From NCBI GenBank assembly GCA_037976565.1, contig CP137666.1, positions 1,827,495 to 1,891,494 on the forward strand: DNA of 64,000 nucleotides, read 5' to 3'. The stretch is from Mesocentrotus franciscanus. Lineage: Eukaryota; Echinodermata; Echinoidea; Camarodonta; Strongylocentrotidae. The notes under the pieces are model-generated. The model saw only the letters and a list, made by a program, of their open reading frames with translations, was not told the DNA's origin and made no database searches. Within the stretch, counting starts at the first letter, position 1. Each line of letters opens with the position of its first letter. Of this stretch, positions 1 through 13,878 are shown one piece after another. The position numbers and the translations under genes are program-made.

Positions 1-1530
1 GGCACACAAAAAAAAACTTTCATTTTCTTTCTAAACTTCCTCTCTGTGTAGGCCTACTGTTTATAAGTGCATTCCACATCAGGTATTACAATACTCATTT
101 GGAAATGGACATTTTGACAAACAAGGCCTTCATGTATGAAATTGTATGAACTTTTAAAGTTTAATTATATTTCAATACTTAAATATAGTTTAATGTTTGT
201 TTTTTTTAATTCATGATTCATTATTCTTTAATGATGTACATGCATATGGAAACTCATATTTCTCAATATATACTGATTACTGACATGTCTTTGCATGTGT
301 GGTATCTTGTATGGACAGTGAACCGTTATCTCAAAGTTTCATAATTAAATCAGGCTGCAAGTTCTTGGCAAGTTCAATAACACAAATTTCCAAACCTGCC
401 CGAGTCAGGATAAGATTTTTGTCTATGTAGATTTATGGCATGAATTTTTCCTCTTTCATTTTCAATCACAACCTTGTAAAACCTTACAAAGAAAAAGTTT
501 CTGTCTTGAGACAGAGAGACAAAATCCATTGTCTGAACTGAATCTTATAATGGAATCGGGTGAATGCGTTCCTTGTCCTATTTGGCACAGAATGGCTGCA
601 TACGTGTATACATGTATTGTGAATCAAGAAGCTTTTGTGAATTTCATGAGTAATGCAGAATAATAATATCTTAAAAGTTTCTTGCTGAAAAAGAAGAAGA
701 AGAAAGCCGTTATTGATAATTCACAAAACTTGCAGGTTTACAGTATAACATGTAGTCGTTTACATGTTAATACATTTAGAAAATTCATATCCTTTAGTCT
801 GTAACAAGCCAGCAAGGTCCTCAATTCCCCCATTATGCTGGCTTACTCTCAGCTGCTCTTTACATACATGTACAGTACATCTGTATATCAGGGTCTGGAG
901 AGAGTGGGTCATGTAGACTACTATGTTATAGCTTGAATGGCTGGCCCACCAGGCTAGACATGCTCAGCTGTCACCTCTAGAGTGCATTGACCCTAAGTAA
1001 CCAGGAGTCTGACCCTGTCAATACAAGGTCATCTTATTCTGGATGAATGGGACACCAACATGAGGAGCTAGCTATTCATAGACACAAAGAATGGTGTTTA
1101 GCCAAAGCTATTGCATTTAAAGCTCATGACATTTTCAGATGATTGTGCTCCTTGGTATAAATAAGAGGTTCACAAATAAGCAAGCAAAAGCTAATATTTT
1201 CGAGAGTAAAATTTGGGGCCAATACCTCCCCAAAATACTATGTCTGGATTTTGAAAGAATTTGATTAAAATGTTCAATTGCATTATTTGCTTGCAATAGC
1301 AAGCTTGTATGGTTACAATGCAGTACAAACAATCATGAACATGTAGATTTGCTCGTTATTTGTTGTTATTTTACAAAAATTGATCAATATTGATAAATTG
1401 ATTGTTTTCATTTTGTTTTGTATCTCTTTCATTTTTTAATTGATCAGCATGCTTTCATTTTAGATAGGCTATCCAGTCTGTTGGTTCTTATTTGTATTTT
1501 GTTGATGTCATAGTAGATTTACGCAAGGCC

Positions 1531-1793
1531 ATTAACAACAAAAATCATGTTTAGCATCCCGCCTGCTTCCTTTTTTTTTTTTTTTAATGAAAAAACATGA
1601 AAAACATACTGCTAAAATGATCTTTTTCTGAATTAAAAAAGAACATAAATGCTGGCGGCGATCTTGAAAAATAGCCCGACTGGCTGGATGTCAGGGAAAA
1701 TGTATCGAGTGGCCATTTTGTAGAAGAAAAAAAAGGGCCTCCTCCTCCTTCCTATTTTTCAAAAAGGCAGGACGCTAAACATGTTTTTTTTAA
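1531..1793. mobile_element. Foldback MITE-like element
   Basis: CATGTTTAGCATCCCGCCTG near 1546 is matched in inverted orientation by CAGGACGCTAAACATG (1769-1784), with AT-rich spacer and further inverted A/T-rich ends (ATTAA on both sides). Arms differ at a few positions, so the copy is old. No coding capacity; superfamily not assigned. Confidence 0.6.
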
Positions 1794-4700
1794 TAAACAG
1801 CCTACATATACTTGAACCAGTGATCAGATAAAATCTCATATTTGTTGATGGAATCCTGCATGAGAGCGGTGTTTGTGTTATCAGCAGGTATCAGTTATTT
1901 TTGTTTTTACATGTATATGAGTGAAAGCCCTTGATTTCATGTTCATTACCATCAGTGATAAAGATAGATAAATCTCCTACGTAATTGATCTTAAACAGTG
2001 AGAGGACGTCATTACTCTTGACTGATTTGGAATCAGAAATATTTCCAATTTTCGTTGAGAGATGAGAGGGAGAGATATGCATACAAACATTGTTGTGGTG
2101 ACTTTTAAAACGACCACTGTTATGTTATCTTTTGTAATCTGGTGTTTAATTGCTGAAAGAGAGACAAATTATCCTGATTACAGTGTATTTTCTCTTCTCT
2201 TTGATGATTGTGATTTGGCATTGGATAACGATGATTATATGATGTACATGTACCTGTCCCCACACATTATGTAGTATGTAGGTACATGTATGCCTTTTAT
2301 TGTTCATAGCCAAAGCTTCAATACAAGAGAATTAAGGAAAGGCAATTTGTCTTTGTTTAATATGCATACATTTAATGTCCAATATGAACATGTAATCTAG
2401 AAGGGAGTGTGTTTAGATTCAGACAACCTGATCAATTTCATACATTTTGTACTTAAATTTAGAAGACAAAGGAAACTTCATGGTATATCATACAATAGTC
2501 ACTTAATACAGGTACATCTCAGGTGTTCAAAGTTGGCTATATTGTCTTAATGAAAGTGGAGAAGAATATTAACAGTAAAATCATAAAGTTTGATGGGTTA
2601 TTTTGTAAACTAGTGTTAAATTTGGTGATAAACTACACATTGCTGGTACTTCTGAAATCCTGCAGATGTGTTAGAAGATGTACCTAATGTAAATTTATGG
2701 AAAAGAACAATGTCAAGCACACTATCATATATTAAAACGGAAAAAAGTTTGGAAAAAAAGGATAGAATTTTGTTTAATCTGGTTTAATCTGGTTCTGTTA
2801 TTCAAAAGTTACTCTCTATCACTGATATTTTCTTGATATACATGTTTATAAAAAAAATGCACACAAATACATGTCGGTTACATTTGTCTCTCTCTTTGTT
2901 CCACAAACTTTATTCCCCTTCCCCTCTCATAGTGTGTCTACCGTAGTTTTTATCATTCCCTTGTCCTATTCCCTTCCATTTCTTTCTTATCTCTTCCTTT
3001 TTTCTTTGTTTTCCTTTGGCTATCTATCTGTCAGTGTCTCTTTTTCTCATTTTATGTCTGCGGCTTGTTTGTTTCCAGGGACTGATGTCATCGCAGCTGG
3101 CGATTGATGACCGTTATTTTGTTTTCCTCTCTGTAAACAGGAAAAGCATTAAGACAAATTTCTGGGGCCACCTCCAAAACCATTTCTTTCCTGGATATTT
3201 CTTTTCTCCCCCTCATATCCAGAAAAACAAATCTCTATGCGCTTAATCAAATAATAACCAGGGCTTCAGGGGACGTGTTTATGCTTTCAAAACAATTATC
3301 ATCAATTCTTTTGATGAGCAATGGGAAAAAGTATGTCTGTTGCCGTAATTAGATTAGAAGAGATATTTTCCAAGTTGATAGAGAGGGAGAAAAACTGCAG
3401 CAAAGTGAAATCGGATTTAAGAGTGCAGTTTTACTACTCCATGATTTTATCAAAAAAAGGCAATCATTTGGCATTTTGATATGAGTAGACATCTTGGAAA
3501 GGATGTAGTTCCTAGTCCTGATAATCTTATCAGCATAGGGAATCTATTTACAGGTAGGGAAAATGTGAATCGACTCTTTTTCCCTATTTTACGCTTGAAT
3601 TTTAAATTATCATCCATGATGATATAGGTTTTGACTGAAATTAAAAGATTTGTTCATATGCATTTGTCATTTTGGCGTCATACATAGAGGTTCACATCAT
3701 TTTTACTGGGCATACATGTGCTTGGAAGATTTGAAGTGCAATCGGACCTTGAGTATATACTTAAGCAGGTCATCTTTATACAGACATGTAAGTTTTTTTT
3801 CAGTGATCATTTGTACTCAATTCTAACCATATCTTGTGACTTGTATCCTTTTAACTGTTTGCATTTCTTTTGTTAATGTACATCATACATGGACCCAGTA
3901 GACCTGTCTCTTTTTATACCATCAGCTTTGAGACTTTTATTTTGGAGTGGCAGGTAGGTTAGCTGATTGTAATAGGATTGCTGTTGGCTGTGTTCTGGTA
4001 ATCAGTGAAAAGGCTTTCACTCATCGCAATCTGTAATTCAGGTAGAAATCCATTGTTAAATACCAGTGCCAATTGAATAAACAAATAAAACAACACTGAT
4101 ATAATTTCTCCAAATTGGTTAATTTGTTTGTGCATCCTGTCACAAGAATGAGTTGGAAGCAAACAGAGGAAAACCACAATGACCATGTAACCTACAGTAT
4201 GTATGTAAGCCTACTCAGCTCTGTGCTGTGTCCTTGTGTCCCCTAATATTTATGAAAGCTTCCTTTATAATCTGAATCAATTCGCACTTGTTTACTGACC
4301 AACCAGAAATTTATTTTCACACCCATGAAACTTTTGAAAATTGCGCAAGTGATTGAGATCCTGCGAAATATATGTAACTTAAATCACATTCATCATGATA
4401 CAAAATTTTAGAAATTCAGAAAAACTTTAAAATAGTCATTAAAGTTTCATGTCCTGAAAAATACTAGTTTTACTACATTGTTAATATACTGTACCTGTTT
4501 TACAAAAGATGCTATGATTAAACATATATTACGCGTATTTTCTTTATTGATTAAATTTATTTGATTGCTTCTTTTATTATGAAATTGAAAGTGAGCAGAA
4601 TTGCTTGGTAGGAGATATTCTTTTCTTGAAGACCACAGCCAGGTCTGACCACAGCATGCATGACCATTGTGGCTATGTATGATCATTCATGTCCACTGTA

Positions 4701-5635
4701 TTTCCACATACAGTAATGGATTTAATGAGTAGCCTTGGGTGTAGTGCAGCTCTACCTTTCCACAATATGACATACAATAGAACATACACATATGCCATTA
4801 ATGTTATGTCACTCATGTGATATCATTTTTTTTCTGAGTAGAATGGCCTTCATTTTTGTTAATTTTTAATGAAAGAATGAAAGAATACACATGTATGTAT
4901 GTATGTACATGTACAGAGTTGAATTGTAGATAGCAGGGAGGGTGGGGTATGTACTCTTTAATGTACTGCAGTTCTCAAAAACTATAGTGAAGGCTTACAC
5001 ATGTACTTTTCTAGGAATTTCAACCAAAAGTTATTTATGTAGCATTGGAAAATAAGAAATCAGTTTAGAAATGTAGATGTATTTATGATGTTTAATAGCT
5101 ACATGTTCATGTACATTACCCTTAAACCTGGTTCTCACTGCTAATTAATGTAATGAAAGTGGTTTATCGGTAAGCTACTTTTGTATGGAAACAAAATTAT
5201 ATTCTTCAAAACTGGAAAATTTCAAGCAAATTGTTACTGTAGGCCCTCGTTTCTAATTCATGTCTGTTAAAAGATCAATTTATTTTACACATAGACAATA
5301 GAATTTGTTGAATCAAGTGACTGTCTTTGTTGATCATGTGATCAAAACAGCAAGGGGTGCCCAGGTCTCTATAACAACAAACAAGGTCATGAGGTAAACA
5401 AGGGTAAACACCTGCCTGCCTACATGTACATGTAAGTGCTTTTTGTGTACATTTGTTTGTTTACATTTCATTGTAAATGGTGAGCAAAGTGCAAGCCAGC
5501 AAACAGAGGAGTGCCTAACAATATATATGCAAATGCTAGAAAAGTAATAAACAAATTTTGAAGGGTGTATATACTAAAGGGTTAAGAAAAAAAATTAAAG
5601 GTGAAATACAGTAGGCCTATATTGGTGAGTGTGAC

Positions 5636-5830
5636 TTGCAGAGATGTTATGGTCTGGTAATGGTCTGTAGGTCACAAGGGACAGGGTTCAATAGATCCTG
5701 CATGCCACGGTACTAACGTCCTTTGGGAAGACGTTAATCTATATTTGCCATACTCAACCCAGGTGTAGTACATGAACATGTAAAGTAGGAACCTGGTAAG
5801 CTTTATTCCTTGAATGCACTGAGAACGGTC
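5636..5830 (+). mobile_element. Degraded tRNA-derived SINE fragment
   Basis: A box-B-like GGGTTCAATAGATCC is followed by GTCCTTTGGGAAGACGTTAA, AACCCAGGTGTA and GGAACCTGG, in the order seen in a SINE family common in marine invertebrates. The box A region is decayed and no tail or target-site duplication is clear. Confidence 0.4.
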
Positions 5831-7045
5831 ATTTCGGGAGATAAAGATGAGGTAATAATATTCAAAGTATTTTGGAAGAGCTTTAATAGAGACATTGCAT
5901 GTACAATGTCTGTCATAAATTGTCATAAATAATATGCTATACATACAGTATACAACAACAAAATGTTATGAAATGATGAAAATGACTTAAGGTTGTGACT
6001 GTGTGTGCATGCTGCATATTAACATTGATTAATCAGGTTTCTGTGGTGACATTTTATAGCTTTGAAAGTGATCATTAATTATATATATATAGATCTAATT
6101 ATTATCTATTTATCTAAGTTGATTTATGCCTTCATAGACATCATTACATAGTTGATTTGTTTGCACTGACACCCCCCCCCCCACCAAAAATGGAGATGAT
6201 TTTATTATGAAGAACTTGATAGATTCATAAAATTCCTGTGTTGAACTGTGTTGAATATTCCAAAGGAAAGATGAGTAGATAGATGTATGAGTGAGTGTAG
6301 CTTTAAACCGTAAATAGCACCAGTGAAACAAAACAGGCATTTGATTGTTATCTCTAAGAGGCTGTTTGTGGTCTTCAGATGAGCAAAGTGCAGCGAAGGG
6401 TATGGTATCTCTATTCTTTATTGTAAACACGCAGTAAACAACTCAATACTTGTTCAAAATAGCTGCATCATGCATGGATTGTCAGTTGTTGGCTCAAAGT
6501 ACAACAACAAACATATAAATGGAATGATTGATATAATCAATAATTGTAGGACAGGTCATGGTTTGTTTCCAACTACTATTATACAATACAATAGAAAATG
6601 GTGAATTCAGTGGTCTGAATGAATAAATTGTGAGCTTCTGAGAAGGTGAGAAACGAAAGTTGTAGAAGATGTTACAAATTATACATCTTATTCATACAAT
6701 ATGTACATGTAAGTAATATTTCTGTAATATTATATCATGCTGTTGCAGTTGATGGCTTACCGGTATATGTACTTTGTAATGGTGTATTGTTATTGGATTT
6801 GATTTTGACATTGATTTTCAATTGAGGTTCAATTTAAGTTCAGAATGATTTGTACTTCAGGTTTAACATGTAGGCCTAGATATACGTAGCCTTTTAGATG
6901 TTATGATCACTAACGACAGAAACATTTCCAGCTTCATTTATTTTTAATGTGAAGGATTTGATTAATAAATTACTATGGAACACTATGGTGGGATAATGTA
7001 GAGCCGTGAGTTATATACTAACTTGTATAAATATTTTACATTTTA

Positions 7046-7601
7046 TTAAAGATACTATGTCCCTTTTGCAGCCAACATCAAATTCTGTAGAACTTGCAGG
7101 AATTATGAATATGTCATGTATGTCCTATCTGTGAAATTTGAACGTTAGCAGTGTCCTAGTATTCAAATTATGCAAGGAAACCTGTTTACTTTCTAGACTT
7201 CACTGTCTGACACTATCAAGTGACTGACTGACATCTTTTTTTTCTTTCGTAATAACATACATAAAATGAGCTGTAACAGGTATATGAGCAGTTGTCTACA
7301 TCAATAACCCACTACTTGTAATGGCCAAAATTAAACTGATTGAATCTTTGTGCAGCACGAAACGTATGACCATTTGGTACAAGGGTCTGAAAAACAGACT
7401 ATTTACTTAGGTGATTGCAATCACTTAAGTCGATTCGACAACTAATGGTCGTTATTTTCCCACAAAAAGCCATTTTCAAGCCCTTTCGTTTCGAGGGAAG
7501 TTCTAAATTAGTATTGTCTTTCAAATGCTGTTGGAATTTAACCTTTTCATTTTTTGGGCCTGCAAATGGGACATACACTTCACACCCTCTAGTACCTTTA
7601 A
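7046..7601. mobile_element. TTAA-flanked MITE, family A, copy 1
   Basis: Starts TTAAAGATACTATGTCCC and ends GGGACATACACTTC...AGTACCTTTAA, giving imperfect terminal inverted repeats ending in TTAA. An inverted second copy lies at 13879-14424, and the two align through most of their length (shared blocks around the motifs TCGATTCGACAACTAATGGT and GTCTGACACTAT). A TTAA target is typical of piggyBac and Kolobok transposons. Noncoding. Confidence 0.8.
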
Positions 7602-8092
7602 TGTACATGTACATCATTAGAATATTCTTGAACTGCTTCTACAATATGGCAGAGAGATCCCATCATCTTGGCAAACTTGACTTACAATGTACATGGATGC
7701 TCATGTGACATGTTCTTGAATCAAGTTGCACTTTATAACCTTATGGCATGGCCATTCATGCATTCAACATCAATGGGATGTTCATCTGCATGTATATGTA
7801 TTCAGTTGCATTGATCCCTTTCAAAATCATTAGACCATGTCAGAAAGTCATGATTCCAGTTCCATAAAATTGAGTTTCATTTGTAATGGGTTTTTGGGTC
7901 TTTAATTTGCATGATTCTTCGGCATCTATAGTTGTGTTCAGTAATACAAAGTTCTTTCTCTTTCTTCCGAGTCTTTCCTTTTGTGTCTCTTTGTTTCTCT
8001 TGTTTCTCTTTGTTTGTATTTCCTTTCCTAAATGTATTACCAGTTTTCCATCCTCATTTTTCCCTTCCACCCCCACCTTTTTTGTGTGTTCT

Positions 8093-8102
<10 letters not shown>

Positions 8103-8124
<22 letters not shown>
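8103..8124 (+). repeat. CT microsatellite within a pyrimidine-rich block
   Basis: (CT)11 inside a 300-base C/T-rich tract (about 7930-8230). Open frames across this tract are compositional and were not called as genes. Confidence 0.9.
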
Positions 8125-8321
8125 TTCACTCTGTCTTTCTATCTTTCTCTGTGTATGTCTGTAGTGACATGTATGTTTGTGTACAGACTTTCTTACCCTT
8201 ACTTCTGCTTTCTGTACTTTCAATTTTTTCCTTCACATTTTGGATGTAATCTCAGTCAAATTACTCTCACCTTCTTATAGTGGCCATATATATTGTCTTC
8301 ATTATGAAATAGATATGTGTT

Positions 8322-8410
8322 GTAGGGCCTGTCTATAAAGGTCACCTGTCTGCAGTGGACACCTTTTTTCTGTTTCCCTTGAGGGGCCTTTATAAACAGG
8401 TTTGACTGTA
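8322..8410. mobile_element. Fragment of a Tc1/mariner-like MITE
   Basis: GGCCTGTCTATAAAGGTCACC at the left and AACAGGTTTGACTGTA at the right match the ends of the fuller copy at 18501-18694. The left TIR is degenerate and the interior shortened. Confidence 0.6.
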
Positions 8411-11049
8411 CATTATTTTAGTTCCTGCTTATTCCATCTCATTGTCCAATCTCATTTATACTCATCACATTCTAATCTAACTCATCTTGTCATCCTCTTA
8501 CATGTAGATCTAAACTTTTCATGCAGTTTATATGGCTCTTTCTTCTCTTCTCTTCTACCTTGGTCTCCACATTTTCTTTCAACCTGCATTCAGACTACCA
8601 GACTGTGTTGTATTGCTATACGAAAATCGTATAAAGCTCTACCATGAGTTATTACGTTTTTTTCTATCCTAAACATACTCTAAATAAATGTTGTTATATA
8701 ACAAAATGTATAGCAAAACACTTAAACACATGCTTGAGCATTGTTTTGAATGAAAACTTGTTAATGAATTAGGGTCCCATTCTTGTCTGAACGTGGTATA
8801 GTATGAAAATCATTTAACTGGGCGGGGCTTATCGTGAACACATGTGTCAACTGACCCCTCAAAAACTAATTTCTTCATACACCGTTTCTTTGTACGATTT
8901 TGTTATTTAGTCTCTAAACCCCTTTCGCTACACGATGATTATGTCTAAGACATTTCAACTTGTCTGAACAGGCTATTACACTCTTCTTTCCTCTCTCTTT
9001 CTCCATTTCTTCTTTCCTCTTCCTCCATCTCTTCCTCCGTCTCTTCTACTACAAATAATACTCCACCTGTCCTCATATCTCCAGGTATACTATTTCCAAA
9101 CAAATTTGGCTTGTTTTGGCATTGGACATGAGCTTTGTTTATTCCCCAATCTAAACAAGCTGGTTCTTGTGATTGTTTGTTCCCTGGAGAATCTCTCTCC
9201 CATGTAGGTCCCACTTCCTGAGTGGGAGATGGGGCAAAATATATATCAGAGATTATAGAGGCTATAAAGAAAATTGAAATGATATCTAAGATAAATACCA
9301 TTATCCTTCTTAAAGGAACACTTAGGGATTTGTTTGTCTAGTCATAGCTCATTACATGCATCATTTAAAAAAAGATGATTTACTAAATGATACTTGAACT
9401 GTACATTTCATGATAACCATAATATGCAGGGGGGGGCATACAAAAAATGTATTTACAAACTAGAAAAACACATTATTGTTCACTCCTGCTATTTCAACAT
9501 GAAGTTGAAGAATGCTGACCATACCTGCAGAGATGTCATTCTGATTAATGTACATTGACTTCTTTTCAGCAAAGGTATTCATGTAATGATAGATTCCTTG
9601 TTAATTAAGACCTCTGGTCCCCCAATCCCCCTTTACTAACATATTCCTTTGACTGGTGTACTGTAATCAGCCGTTGCATCTATCTCAACAGGGGCCTTTA
9701 AAGATGCCCAAGAAAAATCTCACAAATGTCATATCAAAGGTATTTAGGCCAAAACAGATGCGGAGCAGCAAATATCAACAAAATGCTCCCCTGGGGTGAC
9801 ATTATTTATAAACAGTGAGGTATATCTAGAATTATGATGTAAACAGGAGTCCTGTTCAGCTAGTGCCATTGCCCGAGCTTAACCTAAGGTTAGAAAACTT
9901 TCAGCTATTTTTCTATTGCAGGAAGAGAGGAAGAGGGAGGGCACAAAAAACCTCTTGATTTTATAAATAAGCAAACAATATGAGGATTTTTATTTATCCA
10001 ATGGATATCCTGTAACAATATCTCCCAGAGGCTATTGCATCTAATGAACATCTTATCAGTGATTGAGTTGAGATCATACTCGTTTGTTTCCACTCTCATT
10101 TTGAATTTTAAAAAAAAATGCTTGAACTATCGAAGTAAAATGTAACTGTTAAAAGTAATTAAGATAAATCTAGCATTGTGCATGATTACATGGTTGATTT
10201 GTTCTAAAAGAAGTTTAGTAGTAAAGTTCTGTTTCAAAGACCAAGTCATTGATGTATACATGAGCCTAAATGTATGATGTAGCGCCTTTGGGAATGAAAG
10301 GTATATGGTGTAATTCTTTCCAACTACAGGTACATGTACATGTAATTGCTCCTTTCATACAGAATAATGTACAAAACTTTGTTTCACATAATGCATCCCC
10401 TATGTCAAAGCGTATTTATTTGAAGTTAAATGAAATTTACCTGTCTAAGAGCATTTCGATAGTACCCAATTAATGCGTCGCATTAAATGTATGCTAATAT
10501 AATGGTGCATTTTTAATAACTGCATATGAAAACCATATGCCTGCCAATCAAGGCCTCCAAAACAATTGGCTTCCATGTATGTCTGCTAGGGAACTGTCTT
10601 AAACTTAAGGTACAATGCTTAGCCAAAAGATTCAGTCGAATACCAAAGTTAGCAAAGTATTTATCCAAGCTGAAAACTAAGTAAAATACTCTTATTTCTC
10701 ACATAAGTATAGAATTGAATATCAGCCCAGTAGAATAAACACAAAACATCTTCACTTTTTTAAATCCATTGTGTTTGCAATTAATATTTAACTCATTTGA
10801 ACAACCTCGGTCAATATTTAGTTGGAAGTAGTTGCATGTTGGGCTATGAGAATAGAAAGAGATGAAAGAGTCAATAAAACTTTCACCAGTGTGCAATTGT
10901 GCAGCATTTGTCATGACAAATCACTTCTGGTACATTTTACAATGTGTAGAATTATTTTTGAATCATGATGCACTCCATGTAGAAATGCCTGCTATCATTT
11001 TGAAAGTAAAGTGAGCACACACATAGCTAGATTAATTCATTCTGAACTG
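8411..11049. other. AT-rich noncoding stretch
   Basis: No gene, RNA or clear repeat recognised. Contains a CT-rich run near 8980-9040 and short purine-rich patches; the frames present look compositional. Confidence 0.5.
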
Positions 11050-11290
11050 TGCCCATTGCATGGAGGCGGGTCTGAAAGCCAAGACTGAGGTTTCTCATCA
11101 GACTAACCCCTGCTGACTGACCTCGCCAGTGACAAACAAAAACAGGATAAGAGGACAACAAACTTGGTCAAGACCTTGTTTTGTCTGATCATCTCTTGTT
11201 TCAGCTGAGCTTAGGGGTCAGGATGGGGTAATGGATGATTAACCTTCATCCTATAAATCTGTCTCTGTCTCTGTGTGAAGGGAAAAGAGG
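11050..11290. promoter_or_regulatory. Candidate cis-regulatory block upstream of FoxP
   Basis: A more complex, higher-GC segment than its surroundings with clustered site-like motifs: TGACCTCGCC, AAACAAAAACA (forkhead-like), GGATAAG (GATA-like), CAGCTG (E-box) and GGTCAAGACC. Clustering and composition are visible; enhancer activity is inference. Confidence 0.3.
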
Positions 11291-12089
11291 AGGAAATCAG
11301 TGATGAGCCCATTCACATATGAAATGTAATTGTGAAATTGTCATTTGAACTTTCTGATTTCTTACATGAACTACAATAATGGATGGGGTCTTTGTAGGAA
11401 AATAAATCCAGCTCTTTTATCATATATTTTATATATGACATCTCAAAATAAAAACAGAATTTTTTCTGTTTGTTTTGTTTTATTATTATTATTTTTTTTT
11501 CTTCAATTTTTGATAAAGTTACATTTCAGGCTCCAAATCAGTGTGTTACAAGAGTTTCATTAACCTACATTTTGTATATTCCCATAGGGCAACCTAGAAA
11601 TGGAATGTAGCTAATTAAAAAAAAAATAATGGAATTGAATTGAGCCATCAACTCTGAATGACTATGAAAATGTTCAATTTCATTTTTTTTTTTGGGGGGG
11701 GGAGAGGGGTCAGTTCTCATTCTATTTGTACTTCTAGCTGTATACTGATCATTTACAAAACATGTACAATGTCCATGTGATCATGCAATGTTCATGCAAA
11801 TACACTGCATAAAATTGCACGTAAATGCTTACAATAACCTCAAGACATTTCATTATACATGGATTATCAGTATGAAGTGATCAACTTTTCACACCTGATA
11901 GAAATATCACTACAACATAGGATTATTCCACTATTCTGATCCTTGTTTTAAGCCAACAATTACAATTTCAATCCAACATATATCTTATTTAAATGAATAA
12001 ACTCCAGGGTGCAGTGGAGTACATTCTGTTGATCCTCCTTTCACTTTCCTGTGTAAAGATTTGTCAATTTCTCTCTTAATTCTTCCAGA

Positions 12090-12660
12090 ATAGTGGTAAT
12101 CCCAAGCCACTGGAGTAGATGATCGTTCAAGTAATTACATTTCAAAATTTTGCGACTGGTGATGAAGAGCAATCGATGATGTTTGCTGCTATTTGGAAAA
12201 TGACGCCTTCTGGCTACTCACAGGATAATTGCCTGGTGTAGTCCTGAAATGAATTCACAATTTATTGGGATGAAGAGGATCAAGAGAAAAGGAGAAAGAG
12301 GGGGCTGTGTATAGAAAATGAAAGGAATTGCATTATGAAGGCTTGTGGATTTTAGCTATGGGCAATTATTTACTCAGTCCATCCCGGGAAGAGGCATCTA
12401 GATGTTGAAGCTGTTTTACCTTACTTTATAATGTAGTCGGATACATTCTAGGCCTATTTTGTAGCTGTGGAATAGAAATTATTTTTCTCAAGGACCGTAA
12501 ATAATTAGTGTGTAATTGCAACAATGGAACACTGATTAATTACATAATATTTAGAATCCATTGTGAAGACAGAGATGTTGTTGTATCTTGCTACATTATT
12601 ATCATTGTCCATTTTCTTTCTTTCTTGGAGGAGGGAAGATAATTCACATGAATTCATACA
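12090..12660. promoter_or_regulatory. Candidate cis-regulatory block with homeobox and Sox-like sites
   Basis: Contains GTAATCCC (Otx-like), repeated TAATTA/AATTAC homeodomain cores, ATCGATGATG, and AACAATGG (a strong Sox-type site) at about 12520. Intervening sequence is non-repetitive. Regulatory role inferred only from motif clustering. Confidence 0.28.
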
Positions 12661-12889
12661 TTTTGAGCATGCAGAACATTATTCTAAACCAAATAATTAG
12701 ATATTACGTGCCCTTTCCTTTTTACTCTGCAGTCATTCTTGCATACATGTAGTTGCATTTGTTTGGGAATTATTCTTGGCATATTTTAGCCTTGTGTGGA
12801 AATACCCATTAATTTGTTTTTGTTATGTTACTCTCTTTTTCCCATTGTCTGAAGCATTGCCAACTGTCAAAAAATAAGTAACATTTTAA

Positions 12890-13760
12890 TCCTTTCTTGT
12901 CTGCGATCCTGCGTATCACATCCTCTTCTCATTAACATTGAGTAGCAAACAACTGGGTTCTCATTGCTGTGAAGGGATGCAAAACAAGTGAAGATTGTGT
13001 CGAGGATGAGTTGAAGTGAGGAGAAAGAGAAGCAGGCTGGCATGTAGAGCTAGCTGCACACGAAACTACTAACAGACACGACTAGAGACAAACACAAACA
13101 ATGATTTCATTTCTCGCATTACCGCTCGCTGCAATATCTGTCATTGCATGATTTATCTTCTGAACAAACAACCAGAGATAATTGCCATATACAAGCCCCG
13201 GCCCCAAAAAACAAATTCCCTTCCTAAACCATGATTGCGAACCTCGGGAAGCAGCGCCCTGCAGCAAAAATATCAATTTAGTCGCCACGGCTTACACCTG
13301 TAAAACCGCACCTTCCTTCCTTCCTCCGGTCCTAGTTTCTCTCTCTCCTCCTGCATCCCCAAGTTGCGTTGTTTATTTTTCATTGGATTTACCTCATGCA
13401 TTAAACCCAGGCCTCCCCTTCATCAGCACCTAGCGATGTTTGTCTTGAGCGCAGAGCGGAGTTTGTGCAGCGACTAACGCAAACAAACCTGGCATGTCAA
13501 CAATGTCCCTGACACTTCCCAGCTTTTTCTCATTAAATTTGGAAGACTTAAATGCAAAAAGAAAATATTGTTTTCCATATCGGAGAGAAGAAACACAAAA
13601 GAAGATGAAATTATGCTCTGCACTTCGTTCCGAACAATCTTGTGTTTTTTCTACAACCAGTACATAGTCCACTGAAGAGAAATTGACCCCAAGCCTACTT
13701 TGTTCAGAAGTTCTGTGTTTTACAGACTGAGGTTTCGATATACATATATAGTACACACAC
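12890..13760. promoter_or_regulatory. Complex-sequence block upstream of FoxP, possible promoter or 5' exon
   Basis: A GC-richer, CpG-containing, non-repetitive stretch (for example around 13100-13300) in otherwise AT-rich DNA, about 2 kb before the first coding exon. FoxP needs an upstream noncoding exon, and this is the most promoter-like sequence nearby. No defined start site or donor could be fixed. Confidence 0.25.
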
Positions 13761-13878
13761 TTTTTTGTTCTTGTTCATGATAGACTAACAAGTGCAAGAG
13801 TTTGATAATTATCGACTCTATGGATTTGACGAAACATTATTTAGTGAAAAGTGGTCCAAAATAAAAGTATAAAATGGT

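Larger units (their letters stand above)
1..7045. other. Noncoding DNA upstream of FoxP coding exons
   Basis: No open frame here resembles a protein. The stretch holds one foldback element (about 1531-1793), a degraded SINE (about 5636-5830), scattered pyrimidine tracts (about 2880-3060) and simple TG/CA-rich sequence. Because FoxP exon 1 starts at a splice acceptor, part of this region may be a 5' intron, but no noncoding exon could be identified. Confidence 0.6.

Noticed and set aside
7840..8249. Overlapping open frames on both strands, up to 127 codons
   Set aside because: They follow a C/T-rich and (CT)n tract; translations are Ser/Phe/Leu or Arg/Glu runs with no domain features.
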